DNA of 43,411 nt, taken from NCBI GenBank assembly GCA_050247895.1, contig JBFWTJ010000001.1, forward strand, positions 1 to 43,411, in the 5' to 3' direction. The first letter of the stretch is position 1. Each line of letters begins with the position of its first letter. The notes under the pieces are model-generated. The model was not told where the DNA came from. It saw nothing but the letters and a program-made list of their open reading frames with translations, and searched no databases. Positions 7,449-15,271 of this stretch are shown here, in pieces. The stretch comes from CAVPEW01 sp050247895. GTDB taxonomy: Bacteria > Actinomycetota > Acidimicrobiia > Acidimicrobiales > VFJN01. The translations under genes were made by a program, and so were the position numbers.

Positions 7449-8843
7449 GTGCCCGGAACCAGCGCCCCACCCGGTCCCGGACCCGGGCCCGCCGCGGCAC
7501 CGGTCGCCCCGTTCGTCCCCGGCGGGGCGACGGTGCCGCCGGCATCGGTGCCCCTCGCCTTCCTGGCCGCCTCCGGGGTCGGCCTGGCCGGCTTCGGCCT
7601 GGCCGCGTCCCTCGCCGCCGGGCGCGTGGTGTCGGCACCCACCGCGCCGGGCGCCCTGGCCGCCACCCACGTGGGGATGCTGGCCTTCCTCACCACCGCC
7701 GTGCTCGGCGCCGCGCACCAGTTCACCCCGGTCGTGTCCCGCCGACCGCTGCGCTCGGTCGCGCTGGCCCGCCTGACCGCCGTCGGCATGGTGGCGACGG
7801 CCTGGCTGCTGCCCACCGGCTTCGCCCACGGCCCCGAGGACCTGGTCGTGGTGGGCGGCCTGCTCGGCGCGGCGACGGTGGCCTCGGCGGCCTGGAACCT
7901 GTCGGGACCGCTGGCCGCCCGGGGCGGCGGCGTGCCCCTGGCCGGGCTCCGGCTCTCCGTCGCCTACCTGGTCGTCACGGTGGCCTTCGGCGTCGTCTAC
8001 GCCTTCGACCGGCAGGCCGGCTGGTTCCCGCTGCTCCCCCACCGCGTCCTGGCCCACGCCCACCTGGGCCTGCTGGGCTGGCTCGGCCTGACCTACGTGT
8101 CGGTGGCCGAGAAGCTGTGGCCCATGTTCCTGCTGGCCCACCGGCCCCGGGCCCGGGCCGGCGCCTGGGCCGTCGGGCTGCTGGGAGCAGGCTCCCCGGT
8201 GCTGGCCGCCGGCCTCCTGTTCGGCGTGCCGGCGCTCGCCTGGCCCGGCGGGCTCGCCGCGGCCGGCGGGCTGGGGGCCCACCTGGTCTCGCTGGCCGGT
8301 GCCGTCCGCCACCGCCGGCGCCCGCTCGAGCTCCTGCACGCCTTCCTGTTCGCCTCGGCCGCCTTCCTCGTCGCCGCCGTCGTGCTGGCCGCGACGGCGG
8401 CGCTGGCCCCGCTCGACACCGCGGACCGGGTCCGCCTGGTGACCGCCGAGATCGCCGCGCTGGTCGCCTGGCTCGGCCTGGCCGTGGTCGGCCACGCCCA
8501 CAAGATCGTGCCCTTCATCGCCTACACGGTGCTGCGCCGCCGCGGCGTGGCCGCGGCCCCGTCGGGACGGCCGCTGCTGTTCGGCGACCTGTTCCACCAC
8601 GGCACGGCGCGGGCCACCTGCGTGGTGGCCACCGCGGGCTTCGCCGGCGTGCTGGTGGGGATCCTGGCCGCCTCTCCGGGTGCCGTGGCCGCCGGGGCGC
8701 TGGGCGTGTCGGTCGCGGGGGTCCTGGCCACGGCCACCCTCGCCACCGGCCCGCGGCGGGCCGTCCGGGCCACCCGCCGCGCCGGGCCGGCGCCGGCCCG
8801 TGGCGCGACATCCGGCCCGGCGATCCCGGGGAGGCCCTCGTGA
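7449..8843 (+). CDS. Multi-pass haem-copper-oxidase-like membrane protein (NnrS/CcoN-like)
   Basis: A 464-residue protein with about twelve membrane spans and conserved-looking histidines inside helices: H74 and H90 (ATHVGMLAF and GAAHQFTPV), a cluster near residues 198-205 (PHRVLAHAHLGLLGWLG) and GHAHKIVPF near 347. HAHLGLLGW is typical of subunit-I-like proteins of the haem-copper superfamily and of NnrS-like proteins. The full ligand set of a cytochrome oxidase or NO reductase cannot be assigned by eye. It may bind haem and act in NO or O2 metabolism. The first 30 residues are Pro/Gly/Ala-rich. The GTG start has GGAGG six bases upstream. It overlaps the MIP18-type gene by GTGA. Confidence 0.7.
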   Translation: MPGTSAPPGPGPGPAAAPVAPFVPGGATVPPASVPLAFLAASGVGLAGFGLAASLAAGRVVSAPTAPGALAATHVGMLAFLTTAVLGAAHQFTPVVSRRPLRSVALARLTAVGMVATAWLLPTGFAHGPEDLVVVGGLLGAATVASAAWNLSGPLAARGGGVPLAGLRLSVAYLVVTVAFGVVYAFDRQAGWFPLLPHRVLAHAHLGLLGWLGLTYVSVAEKLWPMFLLAHRPRARAGAWAVGLLGAGSPVLAAGLLFGVPALAWPGGLAAAGGLGAHLVSLAGAVRHRRRPLELLHAFLFASAAFLVAAVVLAATAALAPLDTADRVRLVTAEIAALVAWLGLAVVGHAHKIVPFIAYTVLRRRGVAAAPSGRPLLFGDLFHHGTARATCVVATAGFAGVLVGILAASPGAVAAGALGVSVAGVLATATLATGPRRAVRATRRAGPAPARGATSGPAIPGRPS

Positions 8844-9364
8844 CCCAGCCACCGACCGCAGACCCCCGCACCCCGGGGGCGACCGCCCCGACCCCTCGCC
8901 GTGCCGACCCGGAGGGGCACCCGCCTCCCGGTGCGGACCTCGACGCCGCGGGCCCGTCCCCGAGCGGCGACGGCTCGTCCCCGGCTGTCGGGGGCCGGCT
9001 GGCCGACCTCGTGCACGACGCGGCGAGCGGGCTCGCGCCGGCGGCCGACCCCGGCGCCGAGGAGCGCCGTGCCGCGGTGCTCACGGCCCTGGGCGACGTG
9101 TGGGACCCCGAGCTGGGCCTCGACGTGGTCGCCCTCGGCCTCGTCTACGACGTGCGGGTCGACGGGGACCGGGTCGAGGTGGACATGACCTTGACCACGC
9201 CCGGCTGCCCGGTCTCCGAGCAGCTCCCGAGCGAGGCCGAGGCCGCGGTGCGAGCCGCCCTGCCCGGTGCCGAGGTCGTCCTGCGGGTGGTGTGGGAACC
9301 GCCGTGGACGCCCGAGCTGCTCTCGCCCTCGGCCCTCGAGCGGCTGGGCCTGGCCCGCGGCTGA
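8840..9364 (+). CDS. MIP18/DUF59 family Fe-S assembly factor
   Basis: A 174-residue protein. The C-terminal part (about residues 75-170) is the MIP18 (DUF59, SufT-like) domain: VWDPELGLDVVALGLVYDV, then MTLTTPGCPVSEQL with the family's conserved cysteine, and RVVWEPPWTPELLS. These proteins help mature Fe-S proteins. The first 60 residues are Pro/Gly/Ala-rich low complexity and unlike the family. The GTG start overlaps the upstream stop (GTGA) and has GGAGG six bases before it, so it is cotranslated with the oxidase-like membrane protein. It may serve Fe-S repair under NO stress. Confidence 0.88.
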   Translation: MTQPPTADPRTPGATAPTPRRADPEGHPPPGADLDAAGPSPSGDGSSPAVGGRLADLVHDAASGLAPAADPGAEERRAAVLTALGDVWDPELGLDVVALGLVYDVRVDGDRVEVDMTLTTPGCPVSEQLPSEAEAAVRAALPGAEVVLRVVWEPPWTPELLSPSALERLGLARG

Positions 9365-9402
9365 CCGTCCGAATCCCGACTTGCACGGTCGAGAATGGGT
9401 CC

Positions 9403-9434
9403 GTAGTTTTCCTATCAACAGCTAGAAGAACTAC
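9403..9434. promoter_or_regulatory. Shared dyad element, copy 2 (peroxiredoxin promoter), within a longer inverted repeat
   Basis: The core at 9409-9430 begins TTCC and ends CTAGAAGAA. It is enclosed by GTAGTT at 9403-9408 and AACTAC at 9429-9434, so the whole 32-bp stretch is a long imperfect dyad. It sits 9 bp upstream of the peroxiredoxin ATG and overlaps the ribosome-binding area. No leftward gene is present here, so the repeat is not explained by a divergent promoter. Confidence 0.5.
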
Positions 9435-9443
9435 GGAGGAACC

Positions 9444-10076
9444 ATGACGCTCCAGCTCGGCGACCCCGCCCCGGACTTCACCGCCGACACCACCCAGGGC
9501 CGGCTCGGACTGCACGAGTACCTGGGCGAGGGATGGGGGATCCTCTTCTCCCACCCGGCCGACTTCACCCCGGTGTGCACCACCGAGCTGGGCGCCTTCG
9601 CCAACCGCCGGGACGAGTTCGCGCAGCGGGACACCAAGCTCATCGGGGTCAGCGTCGACCCCGTCGAGGACCACCGGCGCTGGTCGGACGACATCGCGGA
9701 GACCCAGGGCACCGGGCTCAACTTCCCCCTCGTCGGCGACGAGGGCCGTGAGGTCGCCTCGCTCTACGGGATGATCCACCCCAACGCCCTGGCCACGGCC
9801 ACGGTGCGCACGGTGTTCGTGATCAGCCCGGACAAGAAGGTCGCGCTCACCCTGACCTACCCCGCCGCCATCGGCCGCAACGTCGACGAGATCCTGCGCG
9901 TCCTCGACGCCCTGCAGCTCAGCGCCCGGCACAGCGTGTCCACCCCGGTGAACTGGACCGACGGCGACGACGTGATCATCTCCCCCGCCATCGACGACGC
10001 CACCGCGGCCGAGCGGTTCCCCAAGGGCTTCCGCACCCTCAAGCCCTACCTCCGCTACACGCCCCAGCCCGACTGA
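9444..10076 (+). CDS. Peroxiredoxin, 1-Cys (Prx6) type
   Basis: A 210-residue peroxiredoxin that reduces H2O2, organic peroxides or peroxynitrite. The peroxidatic cysteine is C45 in HPADFTPVCTTELG. The catalytic arginine is probably the R in TVRTVFVISPDKK. The long C-terminal arm (NWTDGDDVIISPAIDD, then FPKGFRTLKPYLRYT) is diagnostic of the Prx6 subfamily. I see no resolving cysteine. The ATG has GGAGG five bases upstream. It is followed within 70 bp by the siroheme reductase on the same strand, so the two are probably cotranscribed. Confidence 0.95.
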   Translation: MTLQLGDPAPDFTADTTQGRLGLHEYLGEGWGILFSHPADFTPVCTTELGAFANRRDEFAQRDTKLIGVSVDPVEDHRRWSDDIAETQGTGLNFPLVGDEGREVASLYGMIHPNALATATVRTVFVISPDKKVALTLTYPAAIGRNVDEILRVLDALQLSARHSVSTPVNWTDGDDVIISPAIDDATAAERFPKGFRTLKPYLRYTPQPD

Positions 10077-10144
10077 CGCCGCGGCGCCTCCCCGCCGACG
10101 TGCACGCCCACGCCGCTCCCGCGACCCCCGGGCCGGGCGCCTCG

Positions 10145-11959
10145 ATGTCCGACGAGGTGCCCGGCTCGAAGGTCGAGCAGGCCAAGGCCCGCAGCCGCCA
10201 GCTCCGCTCGACCATCGCCCGGGAGCTCCACGACGGCGCGGCCACCTTCTCGCCCGAGGCCGCCCTGACGCTCAAGTTCCACGGCACCTACTCGCAGGAC
10301 GACCGCGACACCCGGTCCCTCCGGCGGCGGGAGGGCCTGGCCCCCGACGCCTTCCACATGGTCCGCACCGGCATCCCCGGCGGAGAGCTCACGGCCGAGC
10401 AGTACCTGGTCCTGGACCGGCTGGCCGACACGGTCGGCAACGGCACGCTGCGGGTCACCACCCGCCAGGACGTCCAGTTCCACCGGGTCGACAAGTCCGA
10501 CCTCCACGAGCTGATCGCCACCCTCGACGCCGCACTGGTCACGACCCTGGCCGCCTGCGGGGACGTGGTGCGCAACACCACCGCCTGCCCCGCGCCCCTG
10601 CCCGGCGGTGCCCGCGCCGAGCTGCGGGCCTGGGCCCGGCTCGTGTCCCGCCACCTCAAGCCCCGCACCCGCGCCTACTACGACGTCTGGGTCGACGGCG
10701 AGCACGTGGCCGCCGCGGGCCCGGCCGGCACGCCCGACGAGGAACCGCTCTACGGGCGGGTCTACCTGCCCCGGAAGTTCAAGATCGGGTTCAGCGCGCC
10801 CGGCGACAACTGCACCGACGTGCTCATCAACGACCTCGCCGTCGTGCCGGTGGTCCACGACGACGCGATCGAGGCCTTCACGCTCCTGGTCGGCGGGGGC
10901 CAGGGCAAGAACCACAACAAGCCCGGGACCTACCCCCGCCTGGCCACGCCCCTGACCACCGTGGCTCCCGACGACCTGCTCGCCGCCTGCGAGGCGGTCG
11001 TGGCGCTGCACCGGGACCACGGCGACCGGGTCGACCGGGACCACGCCCGGCTGAAGTACGTCGTGGACGACCTCGGCGAGCGGCGGGTCCGCGCCATCGT
11101 GGCCGCCAACCTCGGCCGGGCGCGGCTGGCCGACGCCGAGCCCGTCGACCTCCACCGGGCCGAGGACCACCTGGGCTGGCACGACCAGGGCGACGGCCGC
11201 TGCTTCCTCGGCGTCAAGGTCCTCAACGGTCGCATCGCCGACGTCGGCGCGGAGCGGGTCCGCTCCGGCCTGCGGGACGTCGTCGAGCGCTTCGGCGCCT
11301 CGGTGCGCTTCACCCCCCGCGAGGACGTGCTGCTCTGCGACCTCCCCGCCGACGCCCGCCCCGCCGTCGACGCGGTCCTGGCCGGCCACGGCGTCCGGCC
11401 GGTCGGCGCCTGGACGCCGGTGGCCCGGAGCTCGTTCGCGTGCCCGGCCCTGCCCACCTGCGGCCTGGCCCTGGCCGAGTCGGAGCGGGCCCTGCCCGCG
11501 CTCCTCGACGAGCTCCACCTGGCGCTGGCCGACCTGGGCCTGGCCGACCTCGACCTGCACGTGCGGATGACCGGCTGCCCCAACGGCTGCGCCCGGCCCT
11601 ACACGACCGAGGTGGCCTTCGTCGGCCGGGGCAAGCACCGCTACGACGTCCACCTCGGCGGCGAGCAGGTCGGCATCCGGCTCAACGAGGTGTTCTGCGA
11701 GAACGTCCCCCGCGACGCCCTGGTCGAGGTCCTGGTCCCGGTCCTGGCGCGCTACGCCGCCGAGCGGGAGCCCTGCCAGGGCTTCGGCGACTGGTGCCAC
11801 CGGGTCGGCGTCGCCGCCCTGCGGGCCGAGCTGGGCACCCAGCGGTGGGCCCGGCGCCCCCGCGACGCCGGGCCCACCGGGGCCGTTGCCGGGCCCGGAG
11901 CCGCCGTGGAGGTCACCGCGGGGGCAGGTCCTCCCAGAGGGCGTCGAAGTCGGCCCTGA
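10145..11959 (+). CDS. Siroheme sulfite/nitrite reductase haemoprotein (CysI-like)
   Basis: A roughly 604-residue siroheme and [4Fe-4S] reductase that carries out six-electron reduction of sulfite to sulfide or nitrite to ammonia. The whole length follows the CysI pattern: LRSTIARELHDG, FHGTYSQDDRDTR, RVTTRQDVQFH, YLPRKFKIGF and LLVGGGQGKNH. The cluster cysteines are C433 and C439 (CPALPTC) and C478 and C482 (TGCPNGC). CysI-type sulfite reductase is the closest match I recognise. No flavoprotein CysJ or sulfate-activation gene is nearby, so a ferredoxin or other donor is likely. ATG 10145 is chosen because homologues start there; GTG 10100 is possible. The last 47 bp overlap the MarR gene tail to tail. 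Confidence 0.9.
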   Translation: MSDEVPGSKVEQAKARSRQLRSTIARELHDGAATFSPEAALTLKFHGTYSQDDRDTRSLRRREGLAPDAFHMVRTGIPGGELTAEQYLVLDRLADTVGNGTLRVTTRQDVQFHRVDKSDLHELIATLDAALVTTLAACGDVVRNTTACPAPLPGGARAELRAWARLVSRHLKPRTRAYYDVWVDGEHVAAAGPAGTPDEEPLYGRVYLPRKFKIGFSAPGDNCTDVLINDLAVVPVVHDDAIEAFTLLVGGGQGKNHNKPGTYPRLATPLTTVAPDDLLAACEAVVALHRDHGDRVDRDHARLKYVVDDLGERRVRAIVAANLGRARLADAEPVDLHRAEDHLGWHDQGDGRCFLGVKVLNGRIADVGAERVRSGLRDVVERFGASVRFTPREDVLLCDLPADARPAVDAVLAGHGVRPVGAWTPVARSSFACPALPTCGLALAESERALPALLDELHLALADLGLADLDLHVRMTGCPNGCARPYTTEVAFVGRGKHRYDVHLGGEQVGIRLNEVFCENVPRDALVEVLVPVLARYAAEREPCQGFGDWCHRVGVAALRAELGTQRWARRPRDAGPTGAVAGPGAAVEVTAGAGPPRGRRSRP

Positions 11960-12323
11960 GCCGCGACAGCTCCTCGAGGTGGGCGCCGCCCAACGCCTCG
12001 ATCCGGGCTGTCCCGTCGGGGGTGAGCCGCACGCGGACGACCCGGTTGTCGTCGGCGTCGTGGATGCGCTCGACCAGGCCGGCGGTGGCGGCCCGGTCGA
12101 CCAGCTCGACCGCGCTGTGGTGCCGGAGGAGGAGGTGCTCGGCGACCTCGCCGATCGAGGGCGGGCCACCGTGGCCCCGGACGGCCAGGAGCAGCTGGTG
12201 CTGCGACGCGGTGAGGCCGACCGAGCGGGCCTGCTCCTCGCTCCAGTGCAGGAACCGGCGCAGCCCGTCGCGGAAGGAGAGGAGCCGGGCGAAGTCCTGG
12301 TCGCGCAGGCGGGACGCATTCAT
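11913..12323 (-). CDS. MarR-family transcriptional regulator
   Basis: A 136-residue MarR-type winged-helix repressor. LTASQHQLLLAVRGHGGPPSIGEVAEHLLLRHHSAVELVDRAATAGLVER is the helix-turn-helix core, DADDNRVVRVRLTPDG is the wing, and long helices flank them for dimerisation. There are no cysteines, so a small ligand rather than thiol oxidation probably controls it. The ATG at 12323 lies 27 bp from the ClC gene start with a perfect palindrome between, so it very probably controls itself and the ClC channel. The 3' end overlaps the siroheme reductase by 47 bp on the opposite strand. Confidence 0.92.
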   Translation of the reverse strand: MNASRLRDQDFARLLSFRDGLRRFLHWSEEQARSVGLTASQHQLLLAVRGHGGPPSIGEVAEHLLLRHHSAVELVDRAATAGLVERIHDADDNRVVRVRLTPDGTARIEALGGAHLEELSRLRADFDALWEDLPPR

Positions 12324-12331
12324 ATCGTTCT

Positions 12332-12344
12332 ACGATACTATCGT
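12332..12344. promoter_or_regulatory. Perfect palindromic operator between marR and clc
   Basis: The 27-bp divergent spacer holds ACGATA-C-TATCGT, a perfect 13-bp palindrome. It contains a -10-like TACTAT for the rightward gene and TAGTAT for the leftward gene. Both start codons lie about 9-11 bases beyond these boxes, with no ribosome-binding sites, so both messages are probably nearly leaderless. A bound MarR dimer would block both. Confidence 0.65.
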
Positions 12345-12350
12345 GCCACG

Positions 12351-14117
12351 ATGATCATGGACACCCCGATCCGGCGCCTGCTCCTGCTGGTCGCCCTCGC
12401 CGCGGTCCTGGGCTTCGCCGGAGGCGGCGCGGCCTGGGTGCTGCTGCACCTCATCGACCTCATCACCAACGTGGCCCTCTTCCACGTGCTCGACACCCGG
12501 CACCGCTCCCCGGCCACCCTCGACGTCGACGCCACCCTGCTCCTGGCCGCCACGGGTGGGGCGCTGACCATCAGCCTCCTGGCCCGGTGGGCGCCGGTCA
12601 TCCGGGGCCACGGCATCCCCGAGGCGATGGAGGCGGTCCTCACGCGCCAGAGCCGGGTCGCCCCCCGCACGGCGCTGGCCAAGCCGATCTCGGCCGCGCT
12701 GGCCATCGGCACCGGTGCGCCCTTCGGGGCCGAGGGACCGATCATCGTCACCGGCGGGTCGATCGGCTCGCTGATCGGCCAGGTCCTCCCGGTCACGCCG
12801 TCCGAGCGCAAGATCCTGCTCGCCACCGGTGCCGCCGCGGGCATGTCGGCCACCTTCGGCGCGCCCCTGGCCGCCGTGGTCCTGGCCCTCGAGCTGCTGC
12901 TGTTCGAGTTCTCGGCCCGCGCCCTGATCCCGCTCGTCGTCGCCACCTCCGTCGCCGGGGCCGTGCACTCGGCCCTGTTCGGCTCGGGCCCGCTCTTCTC
13001 GGTGCCTCACCACGACCTGTCCGGCCTCGACGTCCTGCCCGCCTTCGCCCTGCTCGGCCTGGCCTGCGGCGCCCTGGCCGTCGTGATCAGCCGGGGGCTC
13101 TTCCTCGTCGAGCACCTCTTCCGCCGCCTGCCCCTCGACGACCTCTGGCACCCGGTCCTCGGCGCCCTGGGCTTCGCCGTCGTCGGCCTCGTCCTGCCCC
13201 GCACCCTCGGCGTCGGCTACGACGCCATCGCCGACGTGCTCGACGCCCGCCTGGCGGTCGGCACGGTCGCCGCCCTCGCCGCCGGGAAGCTCGTGGCGTG
13301 GTGGCTGGCCCTGGGCTCGGGGACCTCCGGCGGCACGCTGGCACCGATCCTGCTGATCAGCGCGGGCTTCGGCACCGTCGTCGGCGACGGCCTCAACCAG
13401 GTCCTGCCGGGGCCCGACGTCGCCCTGGGGGCCTTCGCCGTGGTGGCCATGGCGGCCACCTTCGGCGCGGCGACCCGGGCCACCTTCACCGCCATCGTCT
13501 TCGTGTTCGAGCTGACCCGGGCCTACGACGTGGTCCTCCCGCTGATGCTGGCCAGCGTGGTCGCCGACCTCGTCTGCTCCGCGGTCAACCGCGACAGCCT
13601 GATGACCGAGAAGCTCCGGCGACGGGGCCTGGTCGTGGGCCGGCACTACGGCGTCGATCCCTTCGCCCACGTGCGGGTGGCCGAGATCATGAGCACCGAG
13701 GTCGCCACCCTGGGCGCGGACGTCACCGTCGGCGACGCCCGCCGCCGCCTGGCCGTCGGCGACCACAGCGCGCTCCCCCTCGTGCGGGCCGGGCGGGTGG
13801 TCGGCATCGTGACGCGGGGCGACGTGCTGCGCGACGACCGGGACGACGGGTCGGCCCTGCTCGACGACGGGGACGCGCAGGTCCTCGCCGTGGCGCCCGA
13901 CGACACCGCGCAGGCCGCCCTGCGCCTGATGGTCGGCGAAGGCGTCGAGCACGTCCCGGTGGTCGACGCGGATCGGCTCGTGGGGATCTGCACCCGCACC
14001 GACCTGCTGAAGGTGCACCGCCGCCAGCTCGACGACGAGCGGCCCCAGGACGGGCTGGCGGCACGGCGGGTGCTCGGCCGGCGCAACCGGCTCGACCCGG
14101 CCCGCCCCCCGGGCTGA
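12351..14117 (+). CDS. ClC-family chloride channel/antiporter with C-terminal CBS pair
   Basis: A 588-residue ClC protein. The anion-path motifs are GHGIPEA (86-92), GAPFGAEGP with the gating glutamate E128 (GREGP in the family), and GTSGGTLAP for GxFxP. About residues 1-420 are membrane spans. The C-terminus has two CBS domains (VAEIMSTEVATLGADVTVGDA through TDLLKVHRRQL) that usually bind nucleotides. GAEGP replaces the common GREGP/GKEGP and GGTLAP replaces GGxFxP, so ion selectivity may differ from model chloride antiporters; fluoride or other anions are possible. It shares its promoter region with the MarR gene. An alternative ATG lies two codons on. Confidence 0.93.
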   Translation: MIMDTPIRRLLLLVALAAVLGFAGGGAAWVLLHLIDLITNVALFHVLDTRHRSPATLDVDATLLLAATGGALTISLLARWAPVIRGHGIPEAMEAVLTRQSRVAPRTALAKPISAALAIGTGAPFGAEGPIIVTGGSIGSLIGQVLPVTPSERKILLATGAAAGMSATFGAPLAAVVLALELLLFEFSARALIPLVVATSVAGAVHSALFGSGPLFSVPHHDLSGLDVLPAFALLGLACGALAVVISRGLFLVEHLFRRLPLDDLWHPVLGALGFAVVGLVLPRTLGVGYDAIADVLDARLAVGTVAALAAGKLVAWWLALGSGTSGGTLAPILLISAGFGTVVGDGLNQVLPGPDVALGAFAVVAMAATFGAATRATFTAIVFVFELTRAYDVVLPLMLASVVADLVCSAVNRDSLMTEKLRRRGLVVGRHYGVDPFAHVRVAEIMSTEVATLGADVTVGDARRRLAVGDHSALPLVRAGRVVGIVTRGDVLRDDRDDGSALLDDGDAQVLAVAPDDTAQAALRLMVGEGVEHVPVVDADRLVGICTRTDLLKVHRRQLDDERPQDGLAARRVLGRRNRLDPARPPG

Positions 14118-14133
14118 GCCGCCGACCCCGGCT

Positions 14134-14460
14134 TCAGCCGCCGGCGGGGAAGGGCGGCGCGAAGACGCCGAGCAGGACGAGGTCGGCCGGGCCGGTGTTG
14201 GCCACCCGCAGCGCCTCGTCGCCGTGGAGGTGGACGAGCGTGCCCGGGGCGATCTCGGCCCCCTCGGCGAGGTCGATCCGGCCCGTCCCCTCGACGACGT
14301 GGAGCACCACGTCGGACGCGCCGTGGGTGTGGGCGGGCAGGGCGTGGCCCGGCCCGATCCGGATGACCCGGACGTTGCAGCCCGCGGCCCGCAGGACGAC
14401 GTCCACCGCCACCCCGCCGGGACCGGGCACCGAGCCCTCCGCAACGCTGGTCAGCTGCAC
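14134..14460 (-). CDS. Single-domain cupin
   Basis: A 108-residue cupin_2 protein. IGPGHALPAHTHGASDVVLHVVEGTGRIDL supplies the first motif with two histidines and a glutamate for metal, and PGTLVHLHGDEALRVANTG is the second motif with a histidine. Function is not predictable from the sequence; small cupins act as isomerases, dioxygenases or ligand-binding proteins. It diverges from the protoglobin gene over an 84-bp spacer containing a shared dyad element, so it may be co-regulated with it. Confidence 0.85.
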   Translation of the reverse strand: MQLTSVAEGSVPGPGGVAVDVVLRAAGCNVRVIRIGPGHALPAHTHGASDVVLHVVEGTGRIDLAEGAEIAPGTLVHLHGDEALRVANTGPADLVLLGVFAPPFPAGG

Positions 14461-14507
14461 GGCACCCGTCCTCCTGTCCCGCGCTGTCGGCGCGGTCCGC
14501 GATGTTG

Positions 14508-14528
14508 TTCTATCTGTTGCTAGTCAAA
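14508..14528. promoter_or_regulatory. Shared dyad element, copy 3 (cupin / protoglobin divergent promoter)
   Basis: A 21-bp AT-rich element beginning TTCTATC, with GCTAG in the right half and ending CAAA. It matches the other copies in spacing. On the minus strand it gives TTTGAC and then TAGAAC, a plausible -35/-10 pair with short spacing for the cupin. On the plus strand it lies 16 bp upstream of a strong ribosome-binding site at 14532-14538. Confidence 0.5.
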
Positions 14529-14544
14529 CCTCCAGGAGGGTGCC

Positions 14545-14667
14545 ATGGCCAGTTTCCCGGACGAGGGCGGTGATCCCGCCTGCTGGGCCCACCTCTTCGA
14601 CGACGACCCTGGACATTTAAATAGGACTCCTATATATATGGCGACAGCCAACGACCAGGAGCCGACC
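14545..14667 (+). other. Alternative N-terminal extension or leader peptide in frame with the protoglobin
   Basis: An ATG at 14545 has an excellent AGGAGG six bases upstream and opens a frame that runs without a stop into the protoglobin, adding 41 residues (MASFPDEGGDPACWAHLFDD and so on). The added part is acidic, has one cysteine, and is unlike any protoglobin N-terminus I know. A second promoter-like region lies inside it, so it may be a long isoform, a leader, or a remnant of another small gene fused in frame. Confidence 0.45.
14615..14638 (+). promoter_or_regulatory. Internal AT-rich promoter with palindromic operator for the protoglobin
   Basis: Within GC-rich sequence there is a 24-bp AT-rich stretch containing ATAGGA-C-TCCTAT (14621-14633), a perfect 13-bp palindrome, followed by TATATATA as a -10 candidate. 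It ends 30 bp before the preferred protoglobin start at 14668. It is a good candidate for a dedicated repressor-controlled promoter. The cognate regulator is unknown; a MarR gene lies directly downstream of the globin. Confidence 0.55.
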
Positions 14668-15252
14668 GTGACCACCATCGCCGGGTACACCTACGACGAC
14701 CCCTCCCTGTCCCCCTCGCCCGTCACCCCGGAGGACCTCGCCGCCCTCCAGGCCTCGGTGCTGTGGACCGACGCCGACCGCGCCGCCCTGCGCCGGGCCG
14801 GCGAGATCCTCGTCCCCCGCACCGAGGAGATCCTCGACGTCTGGTACGGGTTCGTGGGCGGGACATCCCACCTCGTGTCGACCTTCGTCGGCCCCCACGG
14901 CCAGCCCGACGGGGACTACCTCGCCGCGGTGCGGGGTCGGTTCGGGCGCTGGATCGCCGACCTCTGCGGGCGGGACCACGACGAGCGCTGGCTCGCCTAC
15001 CAGGACGAGATCGCCCTCCGGCACCACACCGCGGCCAAGAACCGGACCGACGGGGTCGACTCGCCCTCGACCCACGTCCCGCTCCGCCACCTCATCGCCC
15101 TCGTGGTGCCCATCACCGTGACCGTGCGCGACTTCCTCGCCGCCGGCGAGGCCGACCCCGACGCGGTCGACGCGATGTACCACGCCTGGCTCAAGGCCGT
15201 GACCCTCTCGGTGGCCCTCTGGGCCCGCCCCTACAGTCCCACCACGTGGTGA
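14668..15252 (+). CDS. Protoglobin
   Basis: A 194-residue single-domain protoglobin, a haem protein that binds O2, CO and NO. The whole sequence follows the archaeal (Methanosarcina) protoglobin pattern: IAGYTYDDPSLSPSPVTPEDL, VLWTDADRAALRRAGEIL, then ILDVWYGFVGGTSHLV with B10-type Y60. EIALRHHTAAKNRTDGV carries the proximal haem histidine H120, and HVPLRHLIALVVPIT and LKAVTLSVALWARPYS follow. Length from this start matches the family almost exactly. GTG 14668 is chosen because AGGAG lies six bases upstream; in-frame starts at 14638 and 14545 exist. The role is inferred as NO or O2 sensing or detoxification. A Cys-rich MarR gene follows after 19 bp. Confidence 0.93.
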   Translation: MTTIAGYTYDDPSLSPSPVTPEDLAALQASVLWTDADRAALRRAGEILVPRTEEILDVWYGFVGGTSHLVSTFVGPHGQPDGDYLAAVRGRFGRWIADLCGRDHDERWLAYQDEIALRHHTAAKNRTDGVDSPSTHVPLRHLIALVVPITVTVRDFLAAGEADPDAVDAMYHAWLKAVTLSVALWARPYSPTTW

Positions 15253-15271
15253 GCCCCTCGCCGTCCCACCC

